Shown here: piece by piece, positions 52,906-61,160 of the stretch | Layout of the letters: every line of letters starts with the position of its first letter | Numbering within the stretch: position 1 is the stretch's first letter | Source of the DNA: an uncultured Prevotellaceae bacterium | GTDB lineage: Bacteria > Bacteroidota > Bacteroidia > Bacteroidales > Muribaculaceae | DNA length: 64,000 bases | NCBI GenBank assembly: GCA_900317835.1 | Contig: ONIL01000001.1 | Span: forward strand, 124,001 to 188,000 | Reading direction: 5' to 3' | Translations under genes and position numbers: made by a program | Notes under the pieces: model-generated | Told to the model about the DNA's origin: nothing | The model's input: only the letters and a program-made list of their open reading frames with translations | Databases searched by the model: none

Positions 52906-53919
52906 ATGACAATAAAACGGATAGCTATCATGGCTTGCATGATGATGCTGATGTTGCCCATGCAGGCGGGAAAGCATAAGGATGACGGGCCTGTTGTAGC
53001 CGCATATGTAACCGGGTGGAACGCTGATATGCCATTGCCTGACTGCTCAGTGTTGACGCACATCAACTATGCCTTCGGGAAAGTGAGCAAGACCTATGAT
53101 GGGGTGACAATCCAACGCCCGGACCGCCTGCGTCAATTGGTTGAATTGAAGAAAGAGCACGAAGTTTATATCGTGCTGAGTATCGGAGGTTGGACCGCTG
53201 GCGGATTCAGTGAAATGGCGTCAACCGAGAGGCGTCGCAAGGCGTTTGCAAAAGATTGCAAGCGAATAGTAAAAGATTTCGGGCTGGACGGCATTGACAT
53301 CGACTGGGAATACCCCAGCTGCAGCGAAGCCGGTATCATTTCATCACCAGCCGACATTGACAATTTCACGTTGCTGATGAAGGAGCTGCGCAAGGCATTG
53401 GGCAAGGATTACCTGCTGTCATGCGCCACAGTCGCCGACGCTAAATTCGTGGACTTCAAGGCGATTGAGCCCTATGTGGACCTGGTGAACATCATGATGT
53501 ATGACGTGGGCAACCCACCCTATCATCACGCGGCGCTCTACCGCAGCGAGATGTCGGGCCGCGTGACGGCCGAGGAAGCGCTGCAAGCGCATCTTGACGC
53601 TGAAATGCCTGTGAACAAACTGGTCCTGGGCGTGCCTTTCTACGGCCGCTCAGTTAAGGGTTTTGGCGACACGGCATACGGGGCCCTCGTTAAGCGCAAC
53701 GATGTCACACGCATGTGGGACGATATCGCCAAGGTGCCCTATCTGGTCAAGGACGGTGAGTTTGTCTGCACCTATGAGGATGCTGAGTCGCTATCCTGGA
53801 AGTGCAAGTTCATCAAGGAAAAGGGGATGCGAGGAGCCATGTATTGGGAATACCGCTGCGACGACGAGGCGGGCACGCTGCGCAACGCCGTGTGGAATGG
53901 CATCATGGGTCAGCCTTAA
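52906..53919 (+). CDS. GH18 chitinase/endo-N-acetylglucosaminidase-like enzyme
   Basis: 337-residue exported glycoside hydrolase (signal MTIKRIAIMACMMMLMLPMQAG; start ATG at 52906 after the promoter). The GH18 catalytic signature DGIDIDWE is at residues 128-135 with acid Glu135; SIGGW (residues 92-96) is the second conserved strand, and NIMMYDVGNP contains the conserved Tyr. The late MYWEYRCDDEAGTLRNAV is the closing strand with the conserved Trp. The length and lack of a chitin-binding module suggest a small chito-oligosaccharide or peptidoglycan-type activity; specificity is uncertain. Confidence 0.9.
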   Translation: MTIKRIAIMACMMMLMLPMQAGKHKDDGPVVAAYVTGWNADMPLPDCSVLTHINYAFGKVSKTYDGVTIQRPDRLRQLVELKKEHEVYIVLSIGGWTAGGFSEMASTERRRKAFAKDCKRIVKDFGLDGIDIDWEYPSCSEAGIISSPADIDNFTLLMKELRKALGKDYLLSCATVADAKFVDFKAIEPYVDLVNIMMYDVGNPPYHHAALYRSEMSGRVTAEEALQAHLDAEMPVNKLVLGVPFYGRSVKGFGDTAYGALVKRNDVTRMWDDIAKVPYLVKDGEFVCTYEDAESLSWKCKFIKEKGMRGAMYWEYRCDDEAGTLRNAVWNGIMGQP

Positions 53920-54022
53920 TGCAGTCAATTTAATTGCCGTGCAAAAGTAGATGATTTTGACGAATGCCGAGGAGAAATTGATTTTTTTTAAGCGTCTAGT
54001 TGTGAAAATGCGCATTTTAGCC

Positions 54023-54030
54023 TAATTTTG
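54023..54030 (+). promoter_or_regulatory. -7 box for the ECF S-component gene
   Basis: TAATTTTG with TTG 20 nt upstream (54000-54002), 27 nt before the ATG. It is a complete promoter in the otherwise empty 53920-54057 gap. Confidence 0.65.
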
Positions 54031-54057
54031 CAGACAAACTACTAAAAAATCATCAAA

Positions 54058-54576
54058 ATGGAAAATAATACTACCGCAGTTAGACTGTATTCATTGGGCT
54101 GGAGCGAGATGCGCACCTATCTGTTCGCTTTGTTGTTTATTGTCGGCAACATCGTTCTGCCGCAGCTTTGTCACCTGATTCCTCAGGGTGGCTTGATGCT
54201 GTTGCCCATTTATTTTTTCACGCTGATTGCTGCTTACAAATACGGTCTTCGTGTTGGCCTGATGACCGCCATTCTGTCACCGCTGATTAATACGGCGCTG
54301 TTCGGGATGCCTCCTGTTGTGGCATTGCCCATCATCATTACCAAGGGCGTGTTGCTGGCTCTTGCTGCAGCCTGGATGGCCAATCGCAGTAAGGGCGCCT
54401 CATTGCTAGCGATCATAGGCGTTGTTTTGGCCTATCAACTGGTTGGCGGCCTTATCGAGTGGTCAATCACCGGCAGTCTTGCCAGTGCGTTGCAGGACTG
54501 GAAACTGGGCTGGCCTGGCATGGCACTTCAAGCCATCGGTGGCTGGGCAGTTATCAACTACCTGCTGCGCAAATGA
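54058..54576 (+). CDS. ECF-transporter S component-like membrane protein
   Basis: 172-residue integral membrane protein with about five or six hydrophobic segments beginning TYLFALLFIVGNIVLPQLCHLI. The pattern LLPIYFFTLIAAYKYGLRVGLMTAILSPLINTALFG resembles the substrate-binding S components of energy-coupling-factor vitamin transporters. No EcfA/EcfT genes are adjacent, so it would use a shared module or be a solitary transporter; the substrate is unknown. Closed by the terminator at 54628-54652. Confidence 0.7.
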   Translation: MENNTTAVRLYSLGWSEMRTYLFALLFIVGNIVLPQLCHLIPQGGLMLLPIYFFTLIAAYKYGLRVGLMTAILSPLINTALFGMPPVVALPIIITKGVLLALAAAWMANRSKGASLLAIIGVVLAYQLVGGLIEWSITGSLASALQDWKLGWPGMALQAIGGWAVINYLLRK

Positions 54577-54627
54577 CGTTTTTTACAATCTGATCTTATC
54601 ATTAGAGAATTCATCGTCTCATGATTT

Positions 54628-54652
54628 AACCGCTCACTAGAGCGGTTTTTTT
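54628..54652 (+). terminator. Terminator of the ECF S-component gene
   Basis: 8-bp stem AACCGCTC/GAGCGGTT (54628-54635 with 54640-54647), 4-nt loop, followed by a run of T. Classical rho-independent terminator. Confidence 0.88.
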
Positions 54653-54687
54653 ATGAGCAAGACAATGATGACACAGTCCCATTGAGA

Positions 54688-56049
54688 TTACCAAATAATT
54701 AGGTAAAGGAAACATAAAATGAGTACAATAAGAGATGGTGAATAAGCAATCAAGTCGCGGTGATATTTCTTATAAAGCCATATAGGCAGAAAACTAAAGC
54801 CCATAACCAGAGCCGTATAGGCTATAAACAACATGATGGACAATGCCGCTGGGACTTGTTGTTGATATAGGGTAAAGCCGATGAACGGCAGAAAGAGCAA
54901 GAACAGCATTTTGATTTTGCCGAGAGTGATGAACTTGGGTGGCACTAGTGTTTCGTTACGATTAAAGTATTTTCTTGCTATAACGAATGCGGCAGGAATA
55001 AGTACAAGCAAGAGTACCGCATAAATAAAGGCCACTGAATCCAAATCACCATGCAGATACCCCACGGTATACCCCAATACCACAACAACCCATAAAGCAA
55101 CAATAAACGCCAGGAACAACCACATGATGGTGGATTTCCATGATAACTCATAGAACTGCTTAAAACTCAGCACAAGCAACCAAACACTGAAAACAGCAAT
55201 AGCCACCTGAAGAACGCTTAATACTGTCATCAAGCCCATTGTGGGTGCTACCAACGATGCCGTCGACATGAGGTGAGTTTCACAGGCATGATCAACACCT
55301 TTAATCAGCATATCTGGAACATCTAAAAGCAGAGATTGAGACACGATAAAAATCATGAAGATATAGGTCTCGACCAAATTGTAACGACTCTTTGGCTTAA
55401 ACGCTATCCAGACACATATGACAAACACCACACTAATAAAGAGATACTCATATAGCATGTTCCTCGACAAGAACTCTCCGAAACTGAGAGCCCAGTTGGC
55501 CAGCATCAGCCACACGCCCGAAAGCATGCCTTCAGGTATGGTGGTATCTTTACACCAATAGAAGTTAGATTCCATTTGAACGCCAGGTATCAAGCTGATC
55601 AAGAGAAGGAGCATGATGACGAGAGCCAGCAGTTTGAAAGGCGGGAAATAGAACTGACGACGACCCTCCAGATAGTCCCGCACCATGTAACCGGGACGCC
55701 AGAAGAGTTCCTTCAATGTGCGAAACATCGGTCGGTTGCCCAGTCCCCAGATGTCGAGGAAATTGAGAATCGCCTGCTTGAAGGTGTAGCGTTGCCACGT
55801 ACCAGCCTGGCCGCATTGTGGACAATGGCGTCCCACGTATTTGTTGCCGCAATTGGAGCAGATGCGCATTGTCTCATCAATGGTTTTAGGTTTCGCGCTG
55901 GGCTCACGCTGACGCCTATCCATCTTCAGGTCAAAGGCACGCAGTTTGCGTTTTAAGGTGTTTTTTTTCACCACTTTAGGCTTTTTGTGCCATTTGATCT
56001 TTTTGATCTTCTTCAGCTTCTCGAGTATGGTCTTCTTAGTCAGTTTCAT
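54688..56049 (-). CDS. DUF3667 zinc-ribbon membrane protein
   Basis: 453 residues. A very basic N-terminus (KKTILEKLKKIKKIKWHKKPK), then a zinc ribbon (CSNCGNKYVGRHCPQCGQ, about 64-81), then the DUF3667 core ILNFLDIWGLGNRPMFRTLKELFWRPGYMVRDYLEGRRQFYFPPFKLL, and six or more hydrophobic segments to the C-terminus. Function unknown. The start at 56049 is preceded by a -7 box only 4 nt away, so its mRNA should be leaderless. The promoter lies in the 24-nt gap after a DUF3667 paralogue; the two genes share the core but differ in the membrane region. Confidence 0.85.
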   Translation of the reverse strand: MKLTKKTILEKLKKIKKIKWHKKPKVVKKNTLKRKLRAFDLKMDRRQREPSAKPKTIDETMRICSNCGNKYVGRHCPQCGQAGTWQRYTFKQAILNFLDIWGLGNRPMFRTLKELFWRPGYMVRDYLEGRRQFYFPPFKLLALVIMLLLLISLIPGVQMESNFYWCKDTTIPEGMLSGVWLMLANWALSFGEFLSRNMLYEYLFISVVFVICVWIAFKPKSRYNLVETYIFMIFIVSQSLLLDVPDMLIKGVDHACETHLMSTASLVAPTMGLMTVLSVLQVAIAVFSVWLLVLSFKQFYELSWKSTIMWLFLAFIVALWVVVVLGYTVGYLHGDLDSVAFIYAVLLLVLIPAAFVIARKYFNRNETLVPPKFITLGKIKMLFLLFLPFIGFTLYQQQVPAALSIMLFIAYTALVMGFSFLPIWLYKKYHRDLIAYSPSLIVLILCFLYLIIW

Positions 56050-56053
56050 GTCG

Positions 56054-56061
56054 CAAAGGTA
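56054..56061 (-). promoter_or_regulatory. -7 box for the first DUF3667 gene, predicting a leaderless mRNA
   Basis: CAAAGGTA on the + strand reads TACCTTTG on the - strand. Four bases (56050-56053) separate it from the ATG at 56049, and it lies 12 nt downstream of the upstream gene's stop. Confidence 0.6.
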
Positions 56062-56073
56062 TAGAATATCAGC

Positions 56074-57003
56074 TTATAATCCATCAACGAGAAGCACAAA
56101 TCCCAAACTGATAAAAAGAATGGAACCTAGCATCAATGACATCAACAATCCAACAAAGGCGGTACGGACAATGGCAGACCACCAAGGAATCTCATACAGC
56201 TGCTTGAAATCATAAACCAACAGAGGAAAAATTATTGATCCGTCAACCGCATAGGGAAAATACTCAGAATGATAGATCACACCCGTGAACAGCAGGATGA
56301 TGATTGCAATGATCTGGAACTGGCAGTTGATATAAATCTGAGTAAAGAATGTTTCAATAATATTGAGCCTGGATGCCCCGTAAAACGCTACTTTGACAGC
56401 GAAAACGAGCAAAACGTTCATGAGGATGACGCGATAGAGCACATTATCTTGCAAGAAACCCTCTAGCCTGTCGATCAGTTCGATTAATGCTGCGCCACGG
56501 GCTGAAGGATTAGGGACTTTGTCATTGAGGAACTCGCCAAGGGCGTAATGCTCCTCTAATTGTGCATTCATCAGCATAGCGACAAAAAGCAGGATAATAG
56601 TGAGCACAGCCAGCATCTTGAATGGCGGGAAAAAAGAGAGATGGTGCCCCTTGATGTAGTCGCGCATCATGTATCCTGGCCGCCAAAATAGGTCACGCAA
56701 CGAGCGGAACATCGGGCGGTTGCCAAATCCCCAGATGTCAAGGAAATTCAAGGAGAGCAGTTTCCAGTCGAATTGTTGCCACCGAGCGGGCATACTGCAC
56801 TGAGGGCAATAACGTCCCTGGTATGCGGCACCACAATGACGACAGGTGTGTTGTGTCTCATCGACTTGTGGAATCAACCTGTCATACTGTTGACAGCGGT
56901 CGAAGCGCAAGAGCCACGCCTTGGCCTTGCGCCACCACGTGTTCTTCTTTTTCCACAGGGGTGTGGTAATTGGTTTGCTGTCCTCTTCATCGTTTGCTAC
57001 CAT
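56074..57003 (-). CDS. DUF3667 zinc-ribbon membrane protein, paralogue
   Basis: 309 residues from the ATG at 57003 (MVANDEEDSKP); the open frame continues upstream to 57075 but the promoter box at 57008-57015 rules that out. The zinc ribbon is CRHCGAAYQGRYCPQCS, with the last Gly replaced by a Met after the Cys pair, then LLSLNFLDIWGFGNRPMFRSLRDLFWRPGYMMRDYIKGHHLSFFPPFKML, almost the same core as the neighbour. Several membrane segments follow. The tandem arrangement suggests a recent local duplication. Confidence 0.84.
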   Translation of the reverse strand: MVANDEEDSKPITTPLWKKKNTWWRKAKAWLLRFDRCQQYDRLIPQVDETQHTCRHCGAAYQGRYCPQCSMPARWQQFDWKLLSLNFLDIWGFGNRPMFRSLRDLFWRPGYMMRDYIKGHHLSFFPPFKMLAVLTIILLFVAMLMNAQLEEHYALGEFLNDKVPNPSARGAALIELIDRLEGFLQDNVLYRVILMNVLLVFAVKVAFYGASRLNIIETFFTQIYINCQFQIIAIIILLFTGVIYHSEYFPYAVDGSIIFPLLVYDFKQLYEIPWWSAIVRTAFVGLLMSLMLGSILFISLGFVLLVDGL

Positions 57004-57007
57004 AATG

Positions 57008-57015
57008 CAAAGGTA
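57008..57015 (-). promoter_or_regulatory. -7 box for the second DUF3667 gene, predicting a leaderless mRNA
   Basis: CAAAGGTA on the + strand reads TACCTTTG on the - strand, with 4 nt to the ATG at 57003. It directly abuts the U tract of the terminator at 57016-57056. Confidence 0.65.
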
Positions 57016-57056
57016 CAAAAAATCCCGATTGTGGCTATTGCCATTATCGGGATTTT
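57016..57056 (-). terminator. Terminator of the galactose operon abutting the DUF3667 promoter
   Basis: Stem AAAAATCCCGAT / ATCGGGATTTTT with an inner extension and loop. On the - strand the stem is followed by TTTTTTG and then at once by the TACCTTTG box, so the terminator occupies the -33 region of the next promoter. Confidence 0.75.
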
Positions 57057-57105
57057 TAATGATTAGCGACGGCAATCATGCCGAAGCGCTCAATAACACG
57101 GCATC

Positions 57106-58011
57106 TCAGAACATCTTGTCGGGGTAGATGCCGGTTGCATGCAGTTCAGCAAACTTGTCGACGACACCTTGACGATCGGCGGCATAGGTCACGCCAAACC
57201 ACTTGCTCTCGGTGGAAAGGACCTTGACTTGGGCAATGCCGTCGTTCACGAGATTATTAACCAGCGTGGGAATGAAAAACTCGGCCTTGGGCTTGTCGAT
57301 ATTCTCCTTGAGGAACTCAACAAAGCATTTCTCGCTGTGCTCAAAATAGTCGGGGGTGAAACCCCAGAAATTCATCGACACAGGGGTATCGAATGCCAGA
57401 TGCTGCACCGTACCATTCTCGTCGGTGAAGGTGATATTGTGGTCTGCGTCATAACCGATGTCAGTGCGCTCGACGACGCCAGTGAGCAAGCCGTCACAAG
57501 TCTCACACACGCCACGTGCCACCGTGCCACTCTCGCTCATGGTGTTGCCTACCTTGAAGCCCACCATGCTGTAATGGCTCTTGCTGCCCTCGGGAAGAGA
57601 GGACAACTCGGCAGCCATGACTTCAAAACTGTTGCGGCCATAGTAGTCATCGGCATTGATGATAGCAAAGGGCTCATGGATGGTGTCCTTGCCCATCAAC
57701 AGGGCGTGGTTGGTGCCCCACGGTTTAACGCGCTCGGGTGGACAGGTAAATCCCTCAGGCAAGTCGTTCAGGCCCTGGAAGACCACCTCGACGGGAATGT
57801 GACCCTCATATTTGGATAGAATCTTCTCGCGGAAATCGGCCTCAAAGTCCTTGCGAATCACAAAGACGACTTTGCCAAACCCGCTGTGAATTGCGTCATA
57901 AATAGAATAATCCATGATGGTCTCGCCATGAGGTCCCAGACCATCGAGCTGCTTGAGGCCACCATAACGGCTACCCATGCCAGCAGCAAGTACAAATAAT
58001 GTCGGTTTCAT
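57106..58011 (-). CDS. Sugar-1-phosphate nucleotidyltransferase-like protein
   Basis: 301-residue NTP-transferase fold protein. The nucleotide loop is LAAGMGSRYGGLKQLDGLGPHG (residues 8-29), an unusual variant of the GxGTRL...PK signature with a Lys at 19; FAIINADDYYG (about 116-126) holds the metal-binding Asp pair. It is the last gene of galK-galM-nucleotidyltransferase. As no galT is present here, it may make UDP-galactose or UDP-glucose from the hexose-1-phosphate, but that is inferred from context only. The start at 58011 is supported by the conserved N-terminus. Confidence 0.82.
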   Translation of the reverse strand: MKPTLFVLAAGMGSRYGGLKQLDGLGPHGETIMDYSIYDAIHSGFGKVVFVIRKDFEADFREKILSKYEGHIPVEVVFQGLNDLPEGFTCPPERVKPWGTNHALLMGKDTIHEPFAIINADDYYGRNSFEVMAAELSSLPEGSKSHYSMVGFKVGNTMSESGTVARGVCETCDGLLTGVVERTDIGYDADHNITFTDENGTVQHLAFDTPVSMNFWGFTPDYFEHSEKCFVEFLKENIDKPKAEFFIPTLVNNLVNDGIAQVKVLSTESKWFGVTYAADRQGVVDKFAELHATGIYPDKMF

Positions 58012-58015
58012 ATTC

Positions 58016-58050
58016 TTAGTTCTTAGTCTTTAGTCCTTAGATGTTAGTTT
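58016..58050. repeat. Heptameric repeat between galM and the nucleotidyltransferase gene
   Basis: Five perfect in-register 7-bp units all beginning TTAG (such as TTAGTTC and TTAGTCT), ending in the galM stop codon and its last codon. It is the clearest heptad tract of the window and would be transcribed within the operon. Confidence 0.75.
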
Positions 58051-59093
58051 ACCTTGAAATCGAAAAGGATGATGCGGCGGTATTCCTCATCAGGCAGCAG
58101 CAATTGTGACGGGAAATTGGGGTGGTTAGGAGCGTCGGGCATGCCCTGGCACTCAATGGCCACACCGTCATAGTCATGATACTGTTTTCTGCTCTTGCTC
58201 ACGGGGCAACCCCCAAGCCAGTTGCCGGTATAGACCTGTACCGCGGGCTGATCGGTGCTTACTTCGACCACCCTACCCGATTTCTCGTCGCACAGCACAG
58301 CAGCTAGATGAACGTCACCGTCCTCATAGCCGTCAATGACCCAGCAGTTGTCATATCCCTTGCCGTATTTGAGTGCAGGGAAATCCTGCTCGATGTCCTT
58401 GCCTACTACCTTGGGCTGAGTGAAGTCCATTGGAGTTCCCTCAACGGGTGCCATCTCACCACTGGGAATGAGTGAGTCATCAGTGGGCAGATAGTGCGAG
58501 CAGTTGAGTAGCAGCACCTGGTTGAGTGCGGTGCCTTCCTTGTCCTCACCAGCCATATTAAAATAGGTGTGATTCGTCAGGTTGATAACAGTCGGGGCAT
58601 CGGTCACGGCGCCAAGGACAATCTTGAGCACGTTGTCGTCGCTCCATGTGTAGGCAATGCGTGCCGTGAGGTTCCCAGGGTACTTCTCGTCGCCATCGGG
58701 GCTCTCGAGCGAGAAAACGACAGTATCACCGTCCATCTCGCAATCCCAGATCTTATTAGAGAAATTCTCAGGGCCGCCATGCAGGTGGTTTGGGCCATTG
58801 TTGATGTTCAACTGATAGACCTTGCCATCGATGTCGAGGTGTCCCTTGCAGATGCGGTTGGCATAGCGGCCTGGCACCTTGCCGGCGCAAGGACCGTCAT
58901 AGAAGTAGTCGGCCACGTCCTTATAGCCCAGCACCACGTCGGCCAGGTTGCCGTCGCGGTCAGGCACCTTGATTTCCAGGATGCCAGCGCCCAGCGAAGA
59001 GAGCTTAACGCTTGCTCCGCTGGCATTGATGAGTTCATAGGTGGTGATTTCACCACGCTCGGTCTCATGGGTGTCGATACGGATGCTTTTCAT
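58044..59093 (-). CDS. galM: Galactose mutarotase (aldose 1-epimerase)
   Basis: Interconverts alpha- and beta-galactose to feed galactokinase. 349 residues from the ATG at 59093, one base after the galK stop. Motifs: YAN RICKG near residue 82, NNGPNHLHGG (catalytic-pocket His), NLTNHTYFNMAG (second His), the substrate-binding Asp in NCWVIDGYED and the catalytic Glu in VAIECQGMPD with PNHPNFPS. No signal peptide is visible, so it should be cytoplasmic. Its 3' end overlaps the heptad tract. Confidence 0.95.
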   Translation of the reverse strand: MKSIRIDTHETERGEITTYELINASGASVKLSSLGAGILEIKVPDRDGNLADVVLGYKDVADYFYDGPCAGKVPGRYANRICKGHLDIDGKVYQLNINNGPNHLHGGPENFSNKIWDCEMDGDTVVFSLESPDGDEKYPGNLTARIAYTWSDDNVLKIVLGAVTDAPTVINLTNHTYFNMAGEDKEGTALNQVLLLNCSHYLPTDDSLIPSGEMAPVEGTPMDFTQPKVVGKDIEQDFPALKYGKGYDNCWVIDGYEDGDVHLAAVLCDEKSGRVVEVSTDQPAVQVYTGNWLGGCPVSKSRKQYHDYDGVAIECQGMPDAPNHPNFPSQLLLPDEEYRRIILFDFKVN

Positions 59094-59094
59094 T

Positions 59095-60231
59095 TCAATC
59101 AACTACCTTGTGAGCGCCGTCGCTGATGATGACGTTGATCACCTCGGGCTCGTGTCCATATTTAGCGTTGAATTTCTTCTTGGCTGTATCAATAAAGTTG
59201 TCGTATCGGTCATCCTTGACCAGGTTGATGGTGCATCCGCCAAAACCACCGCCCATGATGCGCGAACCAGTCACACCACACTCGCGGGCCACGTCGTTAA
59301 GGTAATCAAGTTCCTCGCAGCTCACCTCGTAGTCGCGTGAGAGGCCATCGTGAGTCTCGAACATGCAACGGCCAACAGTCTCGTAGTCACCGCGTTCCAG
59401 GGCGTCGCAGACGTCCAGTACACGCTGCTTCTCGCCGATGACGAAGCGGGCACGGCGATAGTCCTCGTCGCTCACCTTGTCACGCACGTCGGCTAGCATG
59501 GTATAGGTAGCGTCGCGCAAAGTGTCGATGCCCAGGATGGCAGCAACGCGCTCGCAGGACTCGCGACGCTTGTTATAGGGCGAATCCACCAGTTCATGCT
59601 TTACCTTGCTGTTGAGCAGCACCAGTTTGTACCCATCGGGATGGAACGGGAAATACTCATGTTCCAGCGAACGGCAATCGAGGCGCATGAGGCAGTCCTT
59701 CTTGCCAAAGACGCTAGCAAACTGGTCCATGATGCCGCAATTCACACCACAGTAGTTGTGCTCGGTGCTCTGGCCAATCTTGGCCAACTCGAATTTGTCG
59801 ATCTTGTTGTCGTTGAACATGTCGTTCATCGCAAAGGCGAAGCAGGACTCGAGGGCTGCCGATGATGAAAGGCCGGCACCCAGGGGAACATTGCCGGCAA
59901 AGACCGTGTCAAAGCCCTTGACTGTGCCACCACGCTTGATGGTCTCGCGGCAAACGCCAAAGATATATCGTGCCCACTGGTCGGCAGGAGCATCCTCCTC
60001 TTTAAGGCCGAACTCACAGTAAGCATCCATGTCAATACTGTAAACGCGCACCTTGTCGGTGCCATTGATGTTAATGGCAGCCATGATGTACTTGTCGATT
60101 GCACCAGGGAACACAAAACCACCGTTATAGTCGGTGTGCTCTCCAATCAGGTTAATGCGGCCAGCCGAGGCATAAACCACGCTGTCGGTGCCAAAACGTT
60201 TCTTGAATTGTTCTTGAATAATCTCTTTCAT
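59095..60231 (-). CDS. galK: Galactokinase
   Basis: Phosphorylates galactose to galactose-1-phosphate. 378 residues, GHMP kinase family: GRINLIGEHTDYNGGFVFPGAID holds the galactose-specific signature (residues 24-46), GNVPLGAGLSSSAALES is the ATP loop near residue 114, and GSRIMGGGFGGCTINLV is the C-terminal motif 3. First gene of the galK-galM-nucleotidyltransferase unit. No clear -7 box was found in the 130-nt gap upstream (60232-60361), so a different promoter or read-through from the DUF4252 gene is possible. Confidence 0.97.
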   Translation of the reverse strand: MKEIIQEQFKKRFGTDSVVYASAGRINLIGEHTDYNGGFVFPGAIDKYIMAAININGTDKVRVYSIDMDAYCEFGLKEEDAPADQWARYIFGVCRETIKRGGTVKGFDTVFAGNVPLGAGLSSSAALESCFAFAMNDMFNDNKIDKFELAKIGQSTEHNYCGVNCGIMDQFASVFGKKDCLMRLDCRSLEHEYFPFHPDGYKLVLLNSKVKHELVDSPYNKRRESCERVAAILGIDTLRDATYTMLADVRDKVSDEDYRRARFVIGEKQRVLDVCDALERGDYETVGRCMFETHDGLSRDYEVSCEELDYLNDVARECGVTGSRIMGGGFGGCTINLVKDDRYDNFIDTAKKKFNAKYGHEPEVINVIISDGAHKVVD

Positions 60232-60361
60232 GATAATTAAATGATGATGTTAAAAATGATTTCTAAATAAATGGTTTTGTGGGAAAAGAATAACCGCAAC
60301 AACATTAGGAATCTACCTGAATGGGTAATTCCTGACATCATTACACTCCCCCAATTATAAT

Positions 60362-60853
60362 CTACCTCTTGAAGATGTTGGGATCATTGATGATTCTCTC
60401 CAAGTTCTCGATATTGATATGACCATTGATGACAAGCATCGCATCGGTCATATTACTGGCATTGGCAATGACGAGTTCGTTGACATACTGGCCATCACGG
60501 CGAACGAGCACCGTCTGCTGCTCACCATAGCCCTGCTGGGTTGTCACGATTTCCTCATAGTTACGCTGCTTGCAAAGGTTCATAAGACGCTTGCGGAATT
60601 TCTCGCGAACGTTGGGACTACACTTACTCAAATCAAGCAGTTGTACTGAAGTAATGCCGAGACCGGCTTCGGCCAAAGTGGGCGAAATCAGGCGGCCAAG
60701 TCCCAGAAGGCCACTGCCCACATTAACATACTGTGCATGCCTGGCGTCTCGCAAATCGTCGATGATATCATCGGCATTGCGCGTCAGCATGCTGCAGGAC
60801 ATCACTATCAGTGACAGTAGCAGCATGGCCACTGTTCTCATTGTTTTGTTCAT
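60362..60853 (-). CDS. DUF4252 domain lipoprotein
   Basis: 163-residue lipoprotein from the ATG at 60853 (MNKTMRTVAMLLLSLIVMSC, lipobox VMSC); the frame is open to 60925 but the promoter at 60893-60900 supports the later start. The body ITSVQLLDLSKCSPNVREKFRKRL and the closing ASNMTDAMLVINGHINIENL match the DUF4252 pattern as I remember it. Function unknown; proteins of this family often accompany Bacteroidetes ECF sigma systems, but none is adjacent here. Confidence 0.75.
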   Translation of the reverse strand: MNKTMRTVAMLLLSLIVMSCSMLTRNADDIIDDLRDARHAQYVNVGSGLLGLGRLISPTLAEAGLGITSVQLLDLSKCSPNVREKFRKRLMNLCKQRNYEEIVTTQQGYGEQQTVLVRRDGQYVNELVIANASNMTDAMLVINGHINIENLERIINDPNIFKR

Positions 60854-60892
60854 AGAGGTTTCGTTTATAACATTAAACTTATAATCTGATGA

Positions 60893-60900
60893 CAAAAGTA
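60893..60900 (-). promoter_or_regulatory. -7 box for the DUF4252 gene
   Basis: CAAAAGTA on the + strand reads TACTTTTG on the - strand, 39 nt before the ATG, with CACA (near CAAA) 20 nt further at 60921-60924. The 60854-61160 gap (307 nt) contains only this and the pgk promoter; the remainder is AT-rich with no gene visible. Confidence 0.6.
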
Positions 60901-61101
60901 AGAAAAAATGTGAGATGTTGCACATTATCTTTTCTTAAAATTCCAAAAAAGATAGTTTTATAGGTATAATTCTAACAAAAAGTCATGAAAAGAGAGGTTA
61001 TTAACGCTGATTCCCTATGAGGAAGAAGTGCTTTGACCGTGACGTTGTTAAACGATAGTCTTTTTTCGCAGCAAATCATCGTTTTGTTTTAAATATTTTA
61101 T

Positions 61102-61109
61102 TATCTTTG
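61102..61109 (+). promoter_or_regulatory. -7 box for pgk
   Basis: TATCTTTG, an exact TAnnTTTG match, 51 nt before the pgk ATG. A TTTG lies 15 nt upstream, closer than usual. Confidence 0.6.
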
Positions 61110-61160
61110 CCGCCTACTTAGAATGGAATAACCATAATCAACAATAATTCTTAATTAGAA

